DNA of 64,000 nt. Source: Gordonia sp049847105 (GTDB lineage Bacteria > Actinomycetota > Actinomycetes > Mycobacteriales > Mycobacteriaceae). The stretch is from positions 496,001 through 560,000 of the forward strand of contig NZ_JBNCNS010000004.1 of the NCBI RefSeq assembly GCF_049847105.1. The letters run 5' to 3'. The notes below the pieces were generated by a model, which was given only the letters and a program-made list of their open reading frames with translations, did no database searches and was not told the DNA's origin. Positions 43,801 to 52,290 of this stretch are shown one piece after another; position 1 is the first letter of the stretch; the number at the start of each line of letters is the position of its first letter. The position numbers were made by a program, and so were the translations under genes.

Positions 43801-44836
43801 CATCGCGCAGGAGGGTCGTCTTGCCGGTCCCCGGGGGGCCGTTGATCGAAAACAGGCCCGCACCGGCGGTTAATTCGGCCCGAGCAAGGTTGATCGCGAG
43901 TTGTTGACTCAGCGCGGCCGGATGGTCGGCTGGAGAGGGCCAGCGGCCCGCTGGCAGCATTTTGGGCGCTACGGCGTCGAACACACGATCCAGGTCGTGG
44001 CGTACATCGATGCGTTCATCCGAGTCGGCTCGATCCGCAGCCAGGTATTGCCGCAGTCCATCACCGATGTCTCCGGCCCTGGCAGCAGCACGCGTTGTAC
44101 CGAGATCCGTCACGTAGAAGCTGTTCAGCAGGTCGTGGTTGTCCTGCCCCGTTTGCGCAGTCGGGATCGTAAACGTCTCGATCCGTATCTCGTTGTGATC
44201 AAGTACGCCGGAGTTCAGCTGCAAGACCTGGCCGACAGCTGCGCGCAGTTTGTGGATCGTCTGCTCCGTGAGAGGTACCGGGCCGGTATCCGATCCGGCC
44301 GCTGAGGCAGTATGGGACAGGATTCGATCCGATAGCTGGAAGGCCTGCTCGGCGGCCTCCTCGTAGCCATCTACCCAATCGAGGCCTGTCAGACGGTTGC
44401 TCTGTCGTTGGCCGAACGAGTTCACGGCGCCGACGGCCCAGGAGCACCCGGAGACCACCAGTGAGTTCAGGTCGGCATAGCCGTCGTCGTCGACGAGCAT
44501 TGCTGCACAGGCGCTTTCGCCTCCGGGGTGGCTATCCAGCCCTTCATCGTCGGGAGCGAAGACCCTATCGAGAATCTCGTAGGCCTCGGGCACCGAGTAG
44601 ACCCCGAGGTAGATCGCATGGCGCACATGGTGCTTCTTCGGTATGCGTATCGTGCGCCGAATTGCATCGGGCCCCCATGGCAGGCCGTCTTGTAGCAGGT
44701 GGGTTTGGCGTACCGGACTATGTCGCTCGATCTTGGGGATCGAGTTCGGCGTGAAGAGTTCTATCGCCCTCCAGTAGCCGAGGATGTTCTCAGGCTTGCC
44801 GCCGCGTCGATCTCGGTCGCGGAACAAGGGCGTCAT
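40826..44836 (-). CDS. SF1 helicase fused to a phosphoribosyltransferase domain
   Basis: A 1336-aa protein; GGGGAGG before ATG 44836 decides the start. N-terminal ~300 residues are unrecognised. Then follows an Upf1/Dna2-like SF1 helicase: Walker A NGPPGTGKTTLL (332-339), a long coiled coil (~510-620), Walker B LLIDEAGQATPQ (~790), IHTAQGREADVVIL and LLNVAVSRAKRRVYAVGD. After residue ~1070 comes a C-terminal domain ending in a type I phosphoribosyltransferase PRPP loop, CIVVDDVFLSGQTLDETARA (~1296-1315), the ComF pattern. It is co-transcribed with the DprA-like gene. In competence, DprA, ComFA (helicase) and ComFC (PRTase) are separate proteins; here helicase and PRTase are one chain. Divergent from the restriction enzyme gene. 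Confidence 0.85.
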   Translation of the reverse strand: MTPLFRDRDRRGGKPENILGYWRAIELFTPNSIPKIERHSPVRQTHLLQDGLPWGPDAIRRTIRIPKKHHVRHAIYLGVYSVPEAYEILDRVFAPDDEGLDSHPGGESACAAMLVDDDGYADLNSLVVSGCSWAVGAVNSFGQRQSNRLTGLDWVDGYEEAAEQAFQLSDRILSHTASAAGSDTGPVPLTEQTIHKLRAAVGQVLQLNSGVLDHNEIRIETFTIPTAQTGQDNHDLLNSFYVTDLGTTRAAARAGDIGDGLRQYLAADRADSDERIDVRHDLDRVFDAVAPKMLPAGRWPSPADHPAALSQQLAINLARAELTAGAGLFSINGPPGTGKTTLLRDVIASVIVDRADALAELPRPTAAFDGSLTWQSDGFRKTAPRWIPSLTGHEMVVASSNNAAVENISEEIPGAAVADTQFVDGLDHFVDIATAMLNRSDVVDESTRPAWGLIAARLGNKDNRSKFLTHFFFDSVSNRFREDGARDREGMNTLLKRMAESSADKSWEEAVADYQTARESVSQILAKRQRAADDLLQLTALHSRLQAATVELDSSSSIAHDMDLQLDRLRDRITELDNQRAELEAQVQVHDKQRPGLVARAIRRQAFIDWRKVRSGIDDEIAIRIGYLTDAAAEADAIGNSCPDLESLRAEIMELDSKIAELRRRATRDAERWGVFAVDRTWWKDTTRRELQSLWLDPECCAARSRLFVAAIELHRHFSAHVPMQLRSGLLAVNDILAGTAPSDLPVEKARAAWQTLFFFVPVVSTTFASFARMFSHLGREDIGWLLIDEAGQATPQAAAGAIWRSRRSIIVGDPLQLEPVLTIPVRLQKAISNTFGTDDKWVPARSSVQTLADSTNHWGTLLPQGDSDIWVGAPLRVHRRCESPMFDISNGVAYDGMMISAVATRPPVTLPESMWIDISGPSRGHLVPSQIDELRRILDALVDAKIDPDEIFVISPFRAVAQVVQRICGQAIRAGTIHTAQGREADVVILVLGGDPNRPGAKSWASKTPNLLNVAVSRAKRRVYAVGDRESWRTYPYFDTLAASLPVVAAFPDPVASDAAGGFTYSIQQSANPRGRIALVEARPIEPGAIASRLSLRGSDSAIAQITSLFREQFNYPPDSYTAEGDELRLDWPCGVSTGCRHLAKILTEYVALETRQMSHVDLAVAIDWYKVLDPLLEPDEWENTITGERINILKYRKPDSRAAEHSPEFLALSTSLTAVARRHPAFASAEVILSVPGSSGIGRSLGEQLAKSVATNTGKHLVQTWGPTRPQSKGLNRPNLDGLFRVNEPLTGSCIVVDDVFLSGQTLDETARAACAAGAGRVVGLVAAKTMRSN

Positions 44837-45025
44837 GTTGCCTCCCCGATGAGCAATAGTCGTCGTGTCGAACAATACGGGCTACGACTGCGAGCTCGAA
44901 GATTTCGCGTGAGGGACCTGCTCGTCCTCGCGGGAGTGGCCGCGGTCAAGATGCGGAGACTGACAGGCTCGCCGTCAGTCGGATTGCTCGTAGGATGTGC
45001 TCGTCGCTCACGAGAAGGTCGGAGA

Positions 45026-46420
45026 ATGCACGTGCCTGACGAGTTCGAGGAAAAGCAGCGCCCAGACGTCGTCTGGAGTCCGCCCGAGATGGCTCTGGCG
45101 GCCCCTCGGGTGGTGGCTGTGCACGACAAACTGCGTTACGCACAAGGCGCTGACCAGAGCGATCTGTCGATAGACGGATTGCCGAATTACCACTGGCTGA
45201 TGAGCCCGTCAGCCCTCGATTTGCCGAAGGTCATGCTCGAAGCCGGTATAAACGCCCCGGCCGACCTGGTCGCGCCAGACGGAAACCGACGCCCACTGGT
45301 TGCGATCAGAAGCAGCCCATGGAAGGCGGGACACGAGTCGAACCCCTGGCACGACGACTTCGACCTCGATCACGGGCACGTTCGCTATTACGGTGATCAC
45401 AAACCGTCGACCATCGGGCTACCTGGTGCCACAAAAGGGAATCGACTTCTGCTCGAAGCGGCCAGGCTTCATTCGGGAACAACGATGGAGGAGCGGCTTC
45501 TGGCGCCGCCGATATTGATATTTCGGGCGATCACTGTCTACCGCGCTGGACGTGCTGTGGTGAAGGGCCATGTCGAGTTTTGTGGCGCGTCGATCATCGA
45601 ACGCCTGGAGCACGTCGTTCAACGCGATCCTCAGTCGGGCCGGAGTTTCCCGAATCTCGTCCTCGATCTCGCTGTCGTCGCCGAGACCGACATAGATGGA
45701 ATCGACCTCCGGTGGATTGACGACAGACGAAACGTATCGATGACTTCGGCGGACTCTCTCCGATACGCGCCGGCCGCGTGGAAACGGTGGGTGCGCGAGG
45801 GCGCGATTGCAATCCCGCGCATCAGGCGTCGGGTGCTGGCCAGCACAGTGCGAAGCGCGCCAGAGCAGCAGCCTGATCCGGGGAGCAAGGAGGCCGAAGT
45901 CCTCAAAACCCTGTACAGGTTCTATGACGGACAGAAGCACGCATTCGAGTTGCTCGCATCTTGGGTCGCCGCCGAGGTTCTCCGCAAGTCGGGGGCTCAA
46001 TACAAGGAAGGCTGGTTATCTCGTCCGTCGGGCGATGGAGGGGTTGACTTCATCGGCCGCATCGATATGGGATCAATCAGCGCAAGCACCCCCGTGGTCG
46101 TCCTCGGGCAGGCCAAGTGCATTATCCCGAGTTCTACCGTTTCGCCCGAGCAGGTGGCGCGAGTCGTGGCTCGCCTACGACGTGGCTGGATCGGCGTTTA
46201 CGTCACGACAGGTTCCTTCTCCAGGCAGGCCCAGATCGGGATCATCGATGACCAGTACCCTGTCATCCTGATCGCAGGTGGTCTGTTGGCTGAAACCGTG
46301 GTCAGGATGATCGAGGCCAACTATGGAGGCGATCTCCAAGTGCTCCTTCAGTCGACTGTCGATCTGTACGCCGAGAAGATCACGTACCGCAGGCCAGAGG
46401 AGGCCATTTCGTCTATTTAG
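45026..46420 (+). CDS. modification-dependent restriction endonuclease (AspBHI/Mrr-like)
   Basis: A 464-aa protein. The N-terminal ~230 residues resemble the AspBHI-type SRA-like reader (AIRSSPWKAGHESNPWHDDFDLDHGHVRYYGDHK, then KGNRLLLEAARLH and APPILIF). The C-terminal domain is an Mrr-type PD-(D/E)xK nuclease: SGDGGVDFIGRID (Asp near 340) and VVVLGQAKC (QxK near 363). Such type IV enzymes cut DNA carrying 5-methylcytosine. ATG 45026 or GTG 45032 fits the GGAG site; the frame is open further upstream, but that would run into the 190-base divergent promoter region shared with the helicase gene. Confidence 0.8.
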   Translation: MHVPDEFEEKQRPDVVWSPPEMALAAPRVVAVHDKLRYAQGADQSDLSIDGLPNYHWLMSPSALDLPKVMLEAGINAPADLVAPDGNRRPLVAIRSSPWKAGHESNPWHDDFDLDHGHVRYYGDHKPSTIGLPGATKGNRLLLEAARLHSGTTMEERLLAPPILIFRAITVYRAGRAVVKGHVEFCGASIIERLEHVVQRDPQSGRSFPNLVLDLAVVAETDIDGIDLRWIDDRRNVSMTSADSLRYAPAAWKRWVREGAIAIPRIRRRVLASTVRSAPEQQPDPGSKEAEVLKTLYRFYDGQKHAFELLASWVAAEVLRKSGAQYKEGWLSRPSGDGGVDFIGRIDMGSISASTPVVVLGQAKCIIPSSTVSPEQVARVVARLRRGWIGVYVTTGSFSRQAQIGIIDDQYPVILIAGGLLAETVVRMIEANYGGDLQVLLQSTVDLYAEKITYRRPEEAISSI

Positions 46421-46510
46421 CAGCTTGCCTGGTGCGCTCGTCCTCACCGCGGCCACGAGTCGACCACCTCGGAGAGCTCCGGCCTGCGACGTGTCTCAGC
46501 CGCCGGGTTC

Positions 46511-46516
46511 TATCCT
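46511..46516 (+). promoter_or_regulatory. -10 box for leaderless vsr transcript
   Basis: TATCCT ends 6 bases before the GTG at 46523, and no ribosome site is present. The layout fits a leaderless mRNA starting on the GTG, like the SIR2 gene. Confidence 0.4.
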
Positions 46517-46522
46517 GAGACG

Positions 46523-46987
46523 GTGCGACCTGACGAGGCGCGTAGTTCGACAGCAGACCGGCCGCCCGCATCTTCCGATGCCGTGCGCGTCCGTATGAGC
46601 CGCCAGCGAAGCAAGAACACTGATCCCGAAACCCGAGTACGACGGAGCCTTCACGCGCGTGGGATCCGGTTCCGGACCGACGTCAAGCTCGAACCCGATA
46701 TGCGGACGCGTGCGGATATAGCCTGGCGAGGCCTCAAGCTCGCGGTCTTCATTGACGGGTGCTTTTGGCACGGGTGTCCCGAACACGCAACTCGCCCCGC
46801 CGCGAACGCCGGTTGGTGGGCGCAGAAGCTCGACGCGAATGTAGCTCGCGATCGCCGTACGGACGCTGCGTTGACCGACCGAGGCTGGACAGTGCGGCGC
46901 TGCTGGGAACACGAGGACCCCGACCTGGTAGCGGACTGGATCATATTGGACCTGTCCGTGCTCAGACATCGCCGCAGCAACGGATAA
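46523..46987 (+). CDS. vsr: very short patch repair (Vsr) endonuclease
   Basis: A 154-aa protein with the full Vsr signature: MSRQRSKNTDPETRVRRSLHARGIRFR, then LAVFIDGCFWHGCPEH (catalytic Asp and His, with zinc ligands), NAGWWAQKLDANVARDRRTDAAL and GWTVRRCWEHE. Vsr nicks 5' of the mismatched T in T:G pairs that arise from deaminated 5-methylcytosine. It follows the 5mC-type restriction gene by 102 bases. No cytosine-5 methyltransferase lies in the window, so its partner is elsewhere or it has been recruited to defence. Confidence 0.88.
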   Translation: MRPDEARSSTADRPPASSDAVRVRMSRQRSKNTDPETRVRRSLHARGIRFRTDVKLEPDMRTRADIAWRGLKLAVFIDGCFWHGCPEHATRPAANAGWWAQKLDANVARDRRTDAALTDRGWTVRRCWEHEDPDLVADWIILDLSVLRHRRSNG

Positions 46988-47299
46988 TCGACTGTCGAAA
47001 ATGAACACTCCGTGTCGTCTGGCCGGACTACACCGTTGACCAACGTGCGTTGTCCAATCGATCAGATGTTCGAGTTTTATTGCGTCGCTTACCAAGTCGT
47101 GTCTGGCCATTCGAGATGGCGGGAGCGAAATTGTCAGGGCGGCAAGGTAAAACTTCTGTGAGACTTCCCGTTGTCGGCTGGATCGGACCAATGTGATTCG
47201 GCCGGACTGTCACATCTGCGCGCATTCGTACGGTAGAGGTGAACGAGGGTTAGTACGAGTCACCACCAACGCCCCGCGGGCCAGACCAGGATGTAGACG
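46988..47299. other. upstream region of the DISARM-like operon
   Basis: These 312 bases hold no gene. They must contain the promoter of the six-gene operon; a TACGGT hexamer near 47229 with a weak CTGTCA 16 bases before it is the best candidate. The local base composition is less GC-rich than in the flanking genes. Confidence 0.35.
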
Positions 47300-49105
47300 A
47301 TGAATGCGGAGATCGAGTTTCGGCTGGACGAGGAACAGACCAGGGTCGCGGAGGCCGACGCGGACGAGCGGCTTGTCGTGATCGCCGGCGCTGGTCAGGG
47401 CAAGACCGAAGTGGTGGCGTCGCGGTTGGCGCACCTGATCGAGCAGGAGGGACTCTCGGCGTCGACGGAGCTCCTTGTGCTGAGTTTTTCGCGCGCCGCG
47501 GTTCATGCGGTTCGGACGCGACTCGCGGATCGGGAGACTGCCGAGGTCAACGTTCGGACGTTCGACTCGTTCGCGTCGCAACTCCTACTTGATGAGGACA
47601 TCGAACCGACGGGCACATTCGACGATCGGATCCGGCAGGCGACGGAGATGCTGCGCCGCGCGGATGGCGCGCCCTACCTGATCGCAGACCTTCAACACGT
47701 CATCATCGACGAGGTGCAGGACCTCGTGGGTGACCGGGCCGACTTCACGCTCGCGATCCTCGACAAACTGTCTGACGACGCCGGCCTGACTATTCTCGGG
47801 GACCCGCTCCAGGGGATTTATGACTTCGTGCTGGAAGAATCGAAGAGCAAAACGTCGTTCGACGAGTTCTACGGTCGGCTTACACGCGATCACAATGCGG
47901 GACGGGTGGCGCTGTCGCGTAACTATCGTGCTCGCGGTGACGACTGTCAGAGAGTGGTCGACCTCGCCCCAGATCTGCGCAACCTCGACGACGCCCAGGC
48001 AGCGATCAGAAGCCTGGCGGACTTCGAGGCTTCCTTGCCACACATGGACAGAGTCGAGGACTGGGATTTCATCTCGCTGTACGCCGGGCGTTCCGCGGTG
48101 CTCTGCCGAAGCAATGCCGAGGTCCTCAGAATTTCGCGTGCGATGGCCGACCAAGGCATACGCCACGCAGTCAGGAGGCCGGCTCAATCCTTCGGCGCCG
48201 CGCGATGGATCGCGCCGGCGCTGGCAGAGCTTGCCGGACCGGTGGTTGCCCAAACCGACGTAGAAGCCGCGCTGGAGCGGATGGTGGACGATCTCGACAG
48301 CGGTGACGCGTGGTACCTGCTGAAATCCGCCGAAGGCGCATCGCGCAACCATCAGCAAATCGATCTCGGTCGCTTGCGGAATCGCGTTCGGTCCGGCACC
48401 GTGCCGCTTACGCTGACCCAAGGCGACGACGCAGACGTCATCGTCTCGACGATCCACCGGGCAAAGGGCCTGGAGTTCGACAATGTCTTCATCGTCGAGC
48501 CAGGCTACGAGCCCGACGATGGCGATCTGTGGGCCCGTGTGCGTCGGCAGTATGTAGCGCTGACGCGGGCGAGGGACAACGTCGTGATCGTTCAACCCAC
48601 CCGGCATCGATCGTCGATTCGCGAGCATGGCTGGCTTGCGAACAGGCTTCAGGAACGTGTCGGCGCAAACGGCAGCTCCCGGGCGCGTGCGATCGAATTC
48701 GGTCACACCGACGTCTATGTCGGCCGTCCCACGAGCGCCGGTCCGAAAGATGCAGCAGCCGTTCAACGTGTGCTCGAAGCAGCATCCCCGGGGTGGCCCG
48801 TTGAAGGACTCCTCGATACGGAGCGGTCCGACTTCGAGTTCCCCATCTACACCCTGACCACCGATGGGGTGCCGATTGGCCGCACAACCGAAGAGTTCGG
48901 CGCAGCATTCGCGTCGGCGTTCAAGATCAAGCCGGGGACATGGCCTGCCGAGCTCGTGGACCTGATGCTGGTGTCCGTCGAGTCGATGGCGGGCGATCCG
49001 CGATTCACCGAAGAGGCCGGGCTCGGACCCGGAGGTTTCTGGTTGGTCCCACGCGTGGTGGGGCTTGCCAGGCCGCAGTGGGATGTCATGGAGGCAGTGG
49101 GATGA
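47300..49105 (+). CDS. UvrD/Rep-like SF1 helicase of DISARM-like operon
   Basis: A 601-aa SF1A helicase with Walker A IAGAGQGKTEVV (~residue 28), motif Ia LSFSRAAVHAVRTRL, Walker B HVIIDEVQDL, GDPLQGIYDF, the C-terminal UvrD motif STIHRAKGLEFDNVFIV (~378) and YVALTRARDNVVIVQP. It lacks the long 2B insertion of full UvrD. It is the first gene of the operon and overlaps drmA by 4 bases (ATGA). A UvrD-like protein is not one of the core DISARM genes that I know, so it is an accessory or a distinguishing component here. Confidence 0.82.
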   Translation: MNAEIEFRLDEEQTRVAEADADERLVVIAGAGQGKTEVVASRLAHLIEQEGLSASTELLVLSFSRAAVHAVRTRLADRETAEVNVRTFDSFASQLLLDEDIEPTGTFDDRIRQATEMLRRADGAPYLIADLQHVIIDEVQDLVGDRADFTLAILDKLSDDAGLTILGDPLQGIYDFVLEESKSKTSFDEFYGRLTRDHNAGRVALSRNYRARGDDCQRVVDLAPDLRNLDDAQAAIRSLADFEASLPHMDRVEDWDFISLYAGRSAVLCRSNAEVLRISRAMADQGIRHAVRRPAQSFGAARWIAPALAELAGPVVAQTDVEAALERMVDDLDSGDAWYLLKSAEGASRNHQQIDLGRLRNRVRSGTVPLTLTQGDDADVIVSTIHRAKGLEFDNVFIVEPGYEPDDGDLWARVRRQYVALTRARDNVVIVQPTRHRSSIREHGWLANRLQERVGANGSSRARAIEFGHTDVYVGRPTSAGPKDAAAVQRVLEAASPGWPVEGLLDTERSDFEFPIYTLTTDGVPIGRTTEEFGAAFASAFKIKPGTWPAELVDLMLVSVESMAGDPRFTEEAGLGPGGFWLVPRVVGLARPQWDVMEAVG

Positions 49106-52100
49106 GCAAGCAGGACGAACTCGCGGAGAAGTATCGCTTTCGGGAGGAAATGGTCGACGCACTTGCGGCCGACCTGATAGGTCCGGCAGGCGGTGAGAAC
49201 GAGACGATCGAGGAAATGCCCCTGAACCGGTATATCGTTGGCGCCTTGTGGCCGCGCCCGGCTGATGACGAGCTTCCGGACGAGGCCGAACAGGAACGCG
49301 CAGCGGACCCAGAGGGCGCCGAGGCCGATGCAGAAGGCGCCGACGACGGCAGCCCGGTTGCCCAGGCGCGCATGCGGTTTCCATCATCGGTCGGTTTCAC
49401 ATTCTCGGTGCGCGCAGCTGCGGGATATCTCACCATCGAGCCCACCGCGGCGAGGTACGAGCAGCTTGTCGACGACGATGAGGCTGCGCTGGACTGGAAG
49501 CGCGTTCCTGTCACCGGCCATTCCTACAGTCAGAAGCTGGACAAGCCGGGCGTCTATCGCACTGATGTCGAGCCCGGCCTCGAGTTGTACCGCTATGTCC
49601 GGCCCGAACGTGACGGCATCGTCACGGTGTCAGTCGCACTCAACAACACCCATAAATCGGTCAAAGGTGATCTGCGTGATGCGCTCGCGTGGTTCCAAGT
49701 TGGAGTTGCCGTTTACACCCAGGCTGCCGATATCGTCGACCGCTCGGCACCGCGCAATCTCGAACATGACCCGGACCTGGCCAGTGCGGCGCTGATGTAT
49801 CGGCATGCCTACACGTTCGCCATCGGACACGGGTGCGCGGCCGACTGGGATCTCGACTCCATTGAAAACGGATCCGTGTCCAAGGTTGCGACGACATTCA
49901 TCCCCTCCCACGAGGTGCATCGAGCCAAGCCCGGGACGCTTGAAGGCATCGATCTCAGCATGGCGACACTGGCGGACAAGCCGGACGTGGTGACGACGAA
50001 TCTTCGAGGCCTGACGGCAAAGTACCGCGAGTGGATCGACGACCTCGAGCGGGACATCGACAGCGGTGCTGTCGCGGTGGCCGCCGAACTGCGGCCTGTC
50101 GCGCAAGGTCATCTCGCCGACATGCGGTCCGCCGCCGGTCGGATCGATGCCGGGATTCGACTACTCGAGGACGATCCCGACGCGTTCAAGGCGTTTCGCC
50201 TGGCCAACCGCGCCATGCAGCTCCAGCGAGCCCGGCAGGACTGGGTGCGCTCGGGCGCAAAGGACGGGGAACTGACCGACGGTTCAGAAGCGGCGTGGCG
50301 CCCGTTCCAGATCGCGTACGTCCTTCTCAATCTGCCGGGGATCGCCGATCCGAAGCACGAAGACCGAGACGTGGCCGACCTCCTGTGGTTCCCGACCGGT
50401 GGCGGAAAGACGGAGGCCTATCTCGGGTTGGTGGCCTTCGTGATCTTCCTTCGGCGGATCAAGAACTCGTCCGCGATGGGTGTCGCTGTGATCATGCGAT
50501 ACACGTTGCGATTGCTGACGATTCAGCAGTTCGAACGAGCGTCCATGCTTATGTGTTCGCTGGAAACTGTTCGCAAGGATAACCCGGAACTCGGATCGCG
50601 CAGCTTCTCGATCGGGCTATGGGTGGGCTCAGGTGCCACTCCCAATTCCATCAAGGACGCCAAGGCATCGCTTCGAAAGCTGGCGAACAACCAAGAGCTG
50701 CAATCCGAGAATCCGGTTCAACTCACCCAATGTCCTTGGTGTGGAGCGCCATTGACTCACGAAAACTACAAGGTCAAACGTGATCCGGAAGACCGGCTGA
50801 TTGTGGCGTGCAATCAGTCTCGCTGCGACTTCAGGGCGGGGTTGCCGGTACACCTTATCGACCAGGACGTGTACGAAGCGAGGCCCGAGCTGATCCTCGG
50901 AACTGTGGACAAGTTCGCGATGATGAGCTGGAACGACAACGTCGGGAAACTGTTCGCCCGCGATGGCAAAGGCAGCCCGCCTGAGCTCATCATCCAGGAC
51001 GAACTGCACCTCATCTCGGGCCCGCTTGGCTCGATGGTCGGACTATACGAGACCGCGGTCGATTTCGCCTGCACGGTGACTTCTCTGCGGGAGGAGGCAA
51101 ATCGAGCGCGCCCCAAGGTGATTGCGTCAACCGCAACCATTCGTCGCGCAGACAGGCAGATCCAGGCGGTGTTCGCCAGGAAGGCTGCACTCTTTCCGCC
51201 GCCTGGCATCAACCCGGACATGTCGTTCTTCGCGGAGCCGTCTAGCAAAGATGAGCTCGGTACCCGGCGCTACGTCGGAGTCATGGCTTCGGGAACCAGC
51301 CACGCAACCCTCCTCGTCCGGGTGTACGCGGCTCTTCTGCAAGCAGCTAAAGATGTTAAGGGCGACGACGACACTCGAGACCCGTACTGGACGCTGCTCG
51401 GATACTTCAACAGCCTAAGAGTGTTAGGAAGTGCCAACCTTCAGGTCGAAGGTGATGTTCGCGAACGACTCGAACTGCTCGCAAAGCGAAATGGGACCGA
51501 CAAACGCGACCGGATCGTAATCAGCGAACTGACGAGCCGGGTTGCCTCATCGGAAATACCGGCGAATCTCAAGCAGCTCGAGGAACGTGTGGGTGGCAAG
51601 AATCCTCCGATCGATGTCGTCCTTGCGACGAACATGATCTCGGTGGGTGTCGATATCGACAGACTGGGCCTGATGACGGTGATGGGACAGCCGCAGGCCA
51701 GCGCCGAGTACATCCAGGCGACGAGCCGTGTAGGCAGGCAACACCCGGGCCTTGTCGTCACCATCTTCAATTCGGCACGGTCGCGCGACCGCTCTCATTA
51801 TGAGAGCTTCACGCCCTTCCATCAGGCGCTCTACCGTGCGGTCGAGGCAACGAGTGCGACACCGTTTGCCGCTCGTGCTCGCGACCGAGGCCTGCACGGC
51901 GTCTTGATCTCCCTCGCACGTCTTCTCATTCCCGAAATGTCCGTGAACAACGCTGCCTACCTTGCGGATCAGTACTGGGATGAGCTTCGCGAGATCGCCG
52001 GATTGATCGAGTCCAGAGCTGCGCAGGTGGCGGCGGACGAGCTGGACGCGACGTGCGAAGAGGTCGATGCCCTGCTGGATGTCTGGGCGAGTGAGGGGCA

Positions 52101-52290
52101 GGCACGACCGAACATGAAGTATCGCAACACCAACCATGAGGCCTCACTACTGATCACGCCAGAGGACGCGCTGACCGAGGACGAAGTCGACTATTCGCAA
52201 GATGACGTTCCATGGCCCACCCTGCAGAGCATGCGTGACGTCGACGCCGAGAGCGGCCTGTTCCAGGTCGTTATGAAGGGGAAAGCATGA
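49102..52290 (+). CDS. drmA: DrmA-like DISARM helicase
   Basis: A 1062-aa protein. The N-terminal ~400 residues form an acidic head (EEMPLNRYIVGALWPRP is typical). The helicase core has Walker A FPTGGGKTEAYL (~residue 432), Walker B IIQDELHLISGPLG (~631), ASTATIRRADRQ, NMISVGVDIDRLGLM (~848) and QATSRVGRQHPG (~871). A zinc-binding insert CPWCGAPL ... CNQSRCDF lies near 543-575. In DISARM, DrmA forms a complex with DrmB that binds DNA 5' ends and is blocked by its own loop (published for DrmAB). It overlaps both neighbours by 4 bases. Confidence 0.88.
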   Translation: MSKQDELAEKYRFREEMVDALAADLIGPAGGENETIEEMPLNRYIVGALWPRPADDELPDEAEQERAADPEGAEADAEGADDGSPVAQARMRFPSSVGFTFSVRAAAGYLTIEPTAARYEQLVDDDEAALDWKRVPVTGHSYSQKLDKPGVYRTDVEPGLELYRYVRPERDGIVTVSVALNNTHKSVKGDLRDALAWFQVGVAVYTQAADIVDRSAPRNLEHDPDLASAALMYRHAYTFAIGHGCAADWDLDSIENGSVSKVATTFIPSHEVHRAKPGTLEGIDLSMATLADKPDVVTTNLRGLTAKYREWIDDLERDIDSGAVAVAAELRPVAQGHLADMRSAAGRIDAGIRLLEDDPDAFKAFRLANRAMQLQRARQDWVRSGAKDGELTDGSEAAWRPFQIAYVLLNLPGIADPKHEDRDVADLLWFPTGGGKTEAYLGLVAFVIFLRRIKNSSAMGVAVIMRYTLRLLTIQQFERASMLMCSLETVRKDNPELGSRSFSIGLWVGSGATPNSIKDAKASLRKLANNQELQSENPVQLTQCPWCGAPLTHENYKVKRDPEDRLIVACNQSRCDFRAGLPVHLIDQDVYEARPELILGTVDKFAMMSWNDNVGKLFARDGKGSPPELIIQDELHLISGPLGSMVGLYETAVDFACTVTSLREEANRARPKVIASTATIRRADRQIQAVFARKAALFPPPGINPDMSFFAEPSSKDELGTRRYVGVMASGTSHATLLVRVYAALLQAAKDVKGDDDTRDPYWTLLGYFNSLRVLGSANLQVEGDVRERLELLAKRNGTDKRDRIVISELTSRVASSEIPANLKQLEERVGGKNPPIDVVLATNMISVGVDIDRLGLMTVMGQPQASAEYIQATSRVGRQHPGLVVTIFNSARSRDRSHYESFTPFHQALYRAVEATSATPFAARARDRGLHGVLISLARLLIPEMSVNNAAYLADQYWDELREIAGLIESRAAQVAADELDATCEEVDALLDVWASEGQARPNMKYRNTNHEASLLITPEDALTEDEVDYSQDDVPWPTLQSMRDVDAESGLFQVVMKGKA

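Noticed and set aside
48940..49101. An upstream extension of the drmA frame (54 extra codons).
   Set aside because: The extra residues are an Arg/Gly-rich out-of-frame reading of the UvrD-like gene; the ATG at 49102 overlaps the preceding stop in the usual coupled way.
47585..49387. A 600-codon minus-strand frame opposite the UvrD-like gene.
   Set aside because: It is antisense to well-defined helicase motifs, has no ribosome site and reads as Arg/Pro-rich noise.
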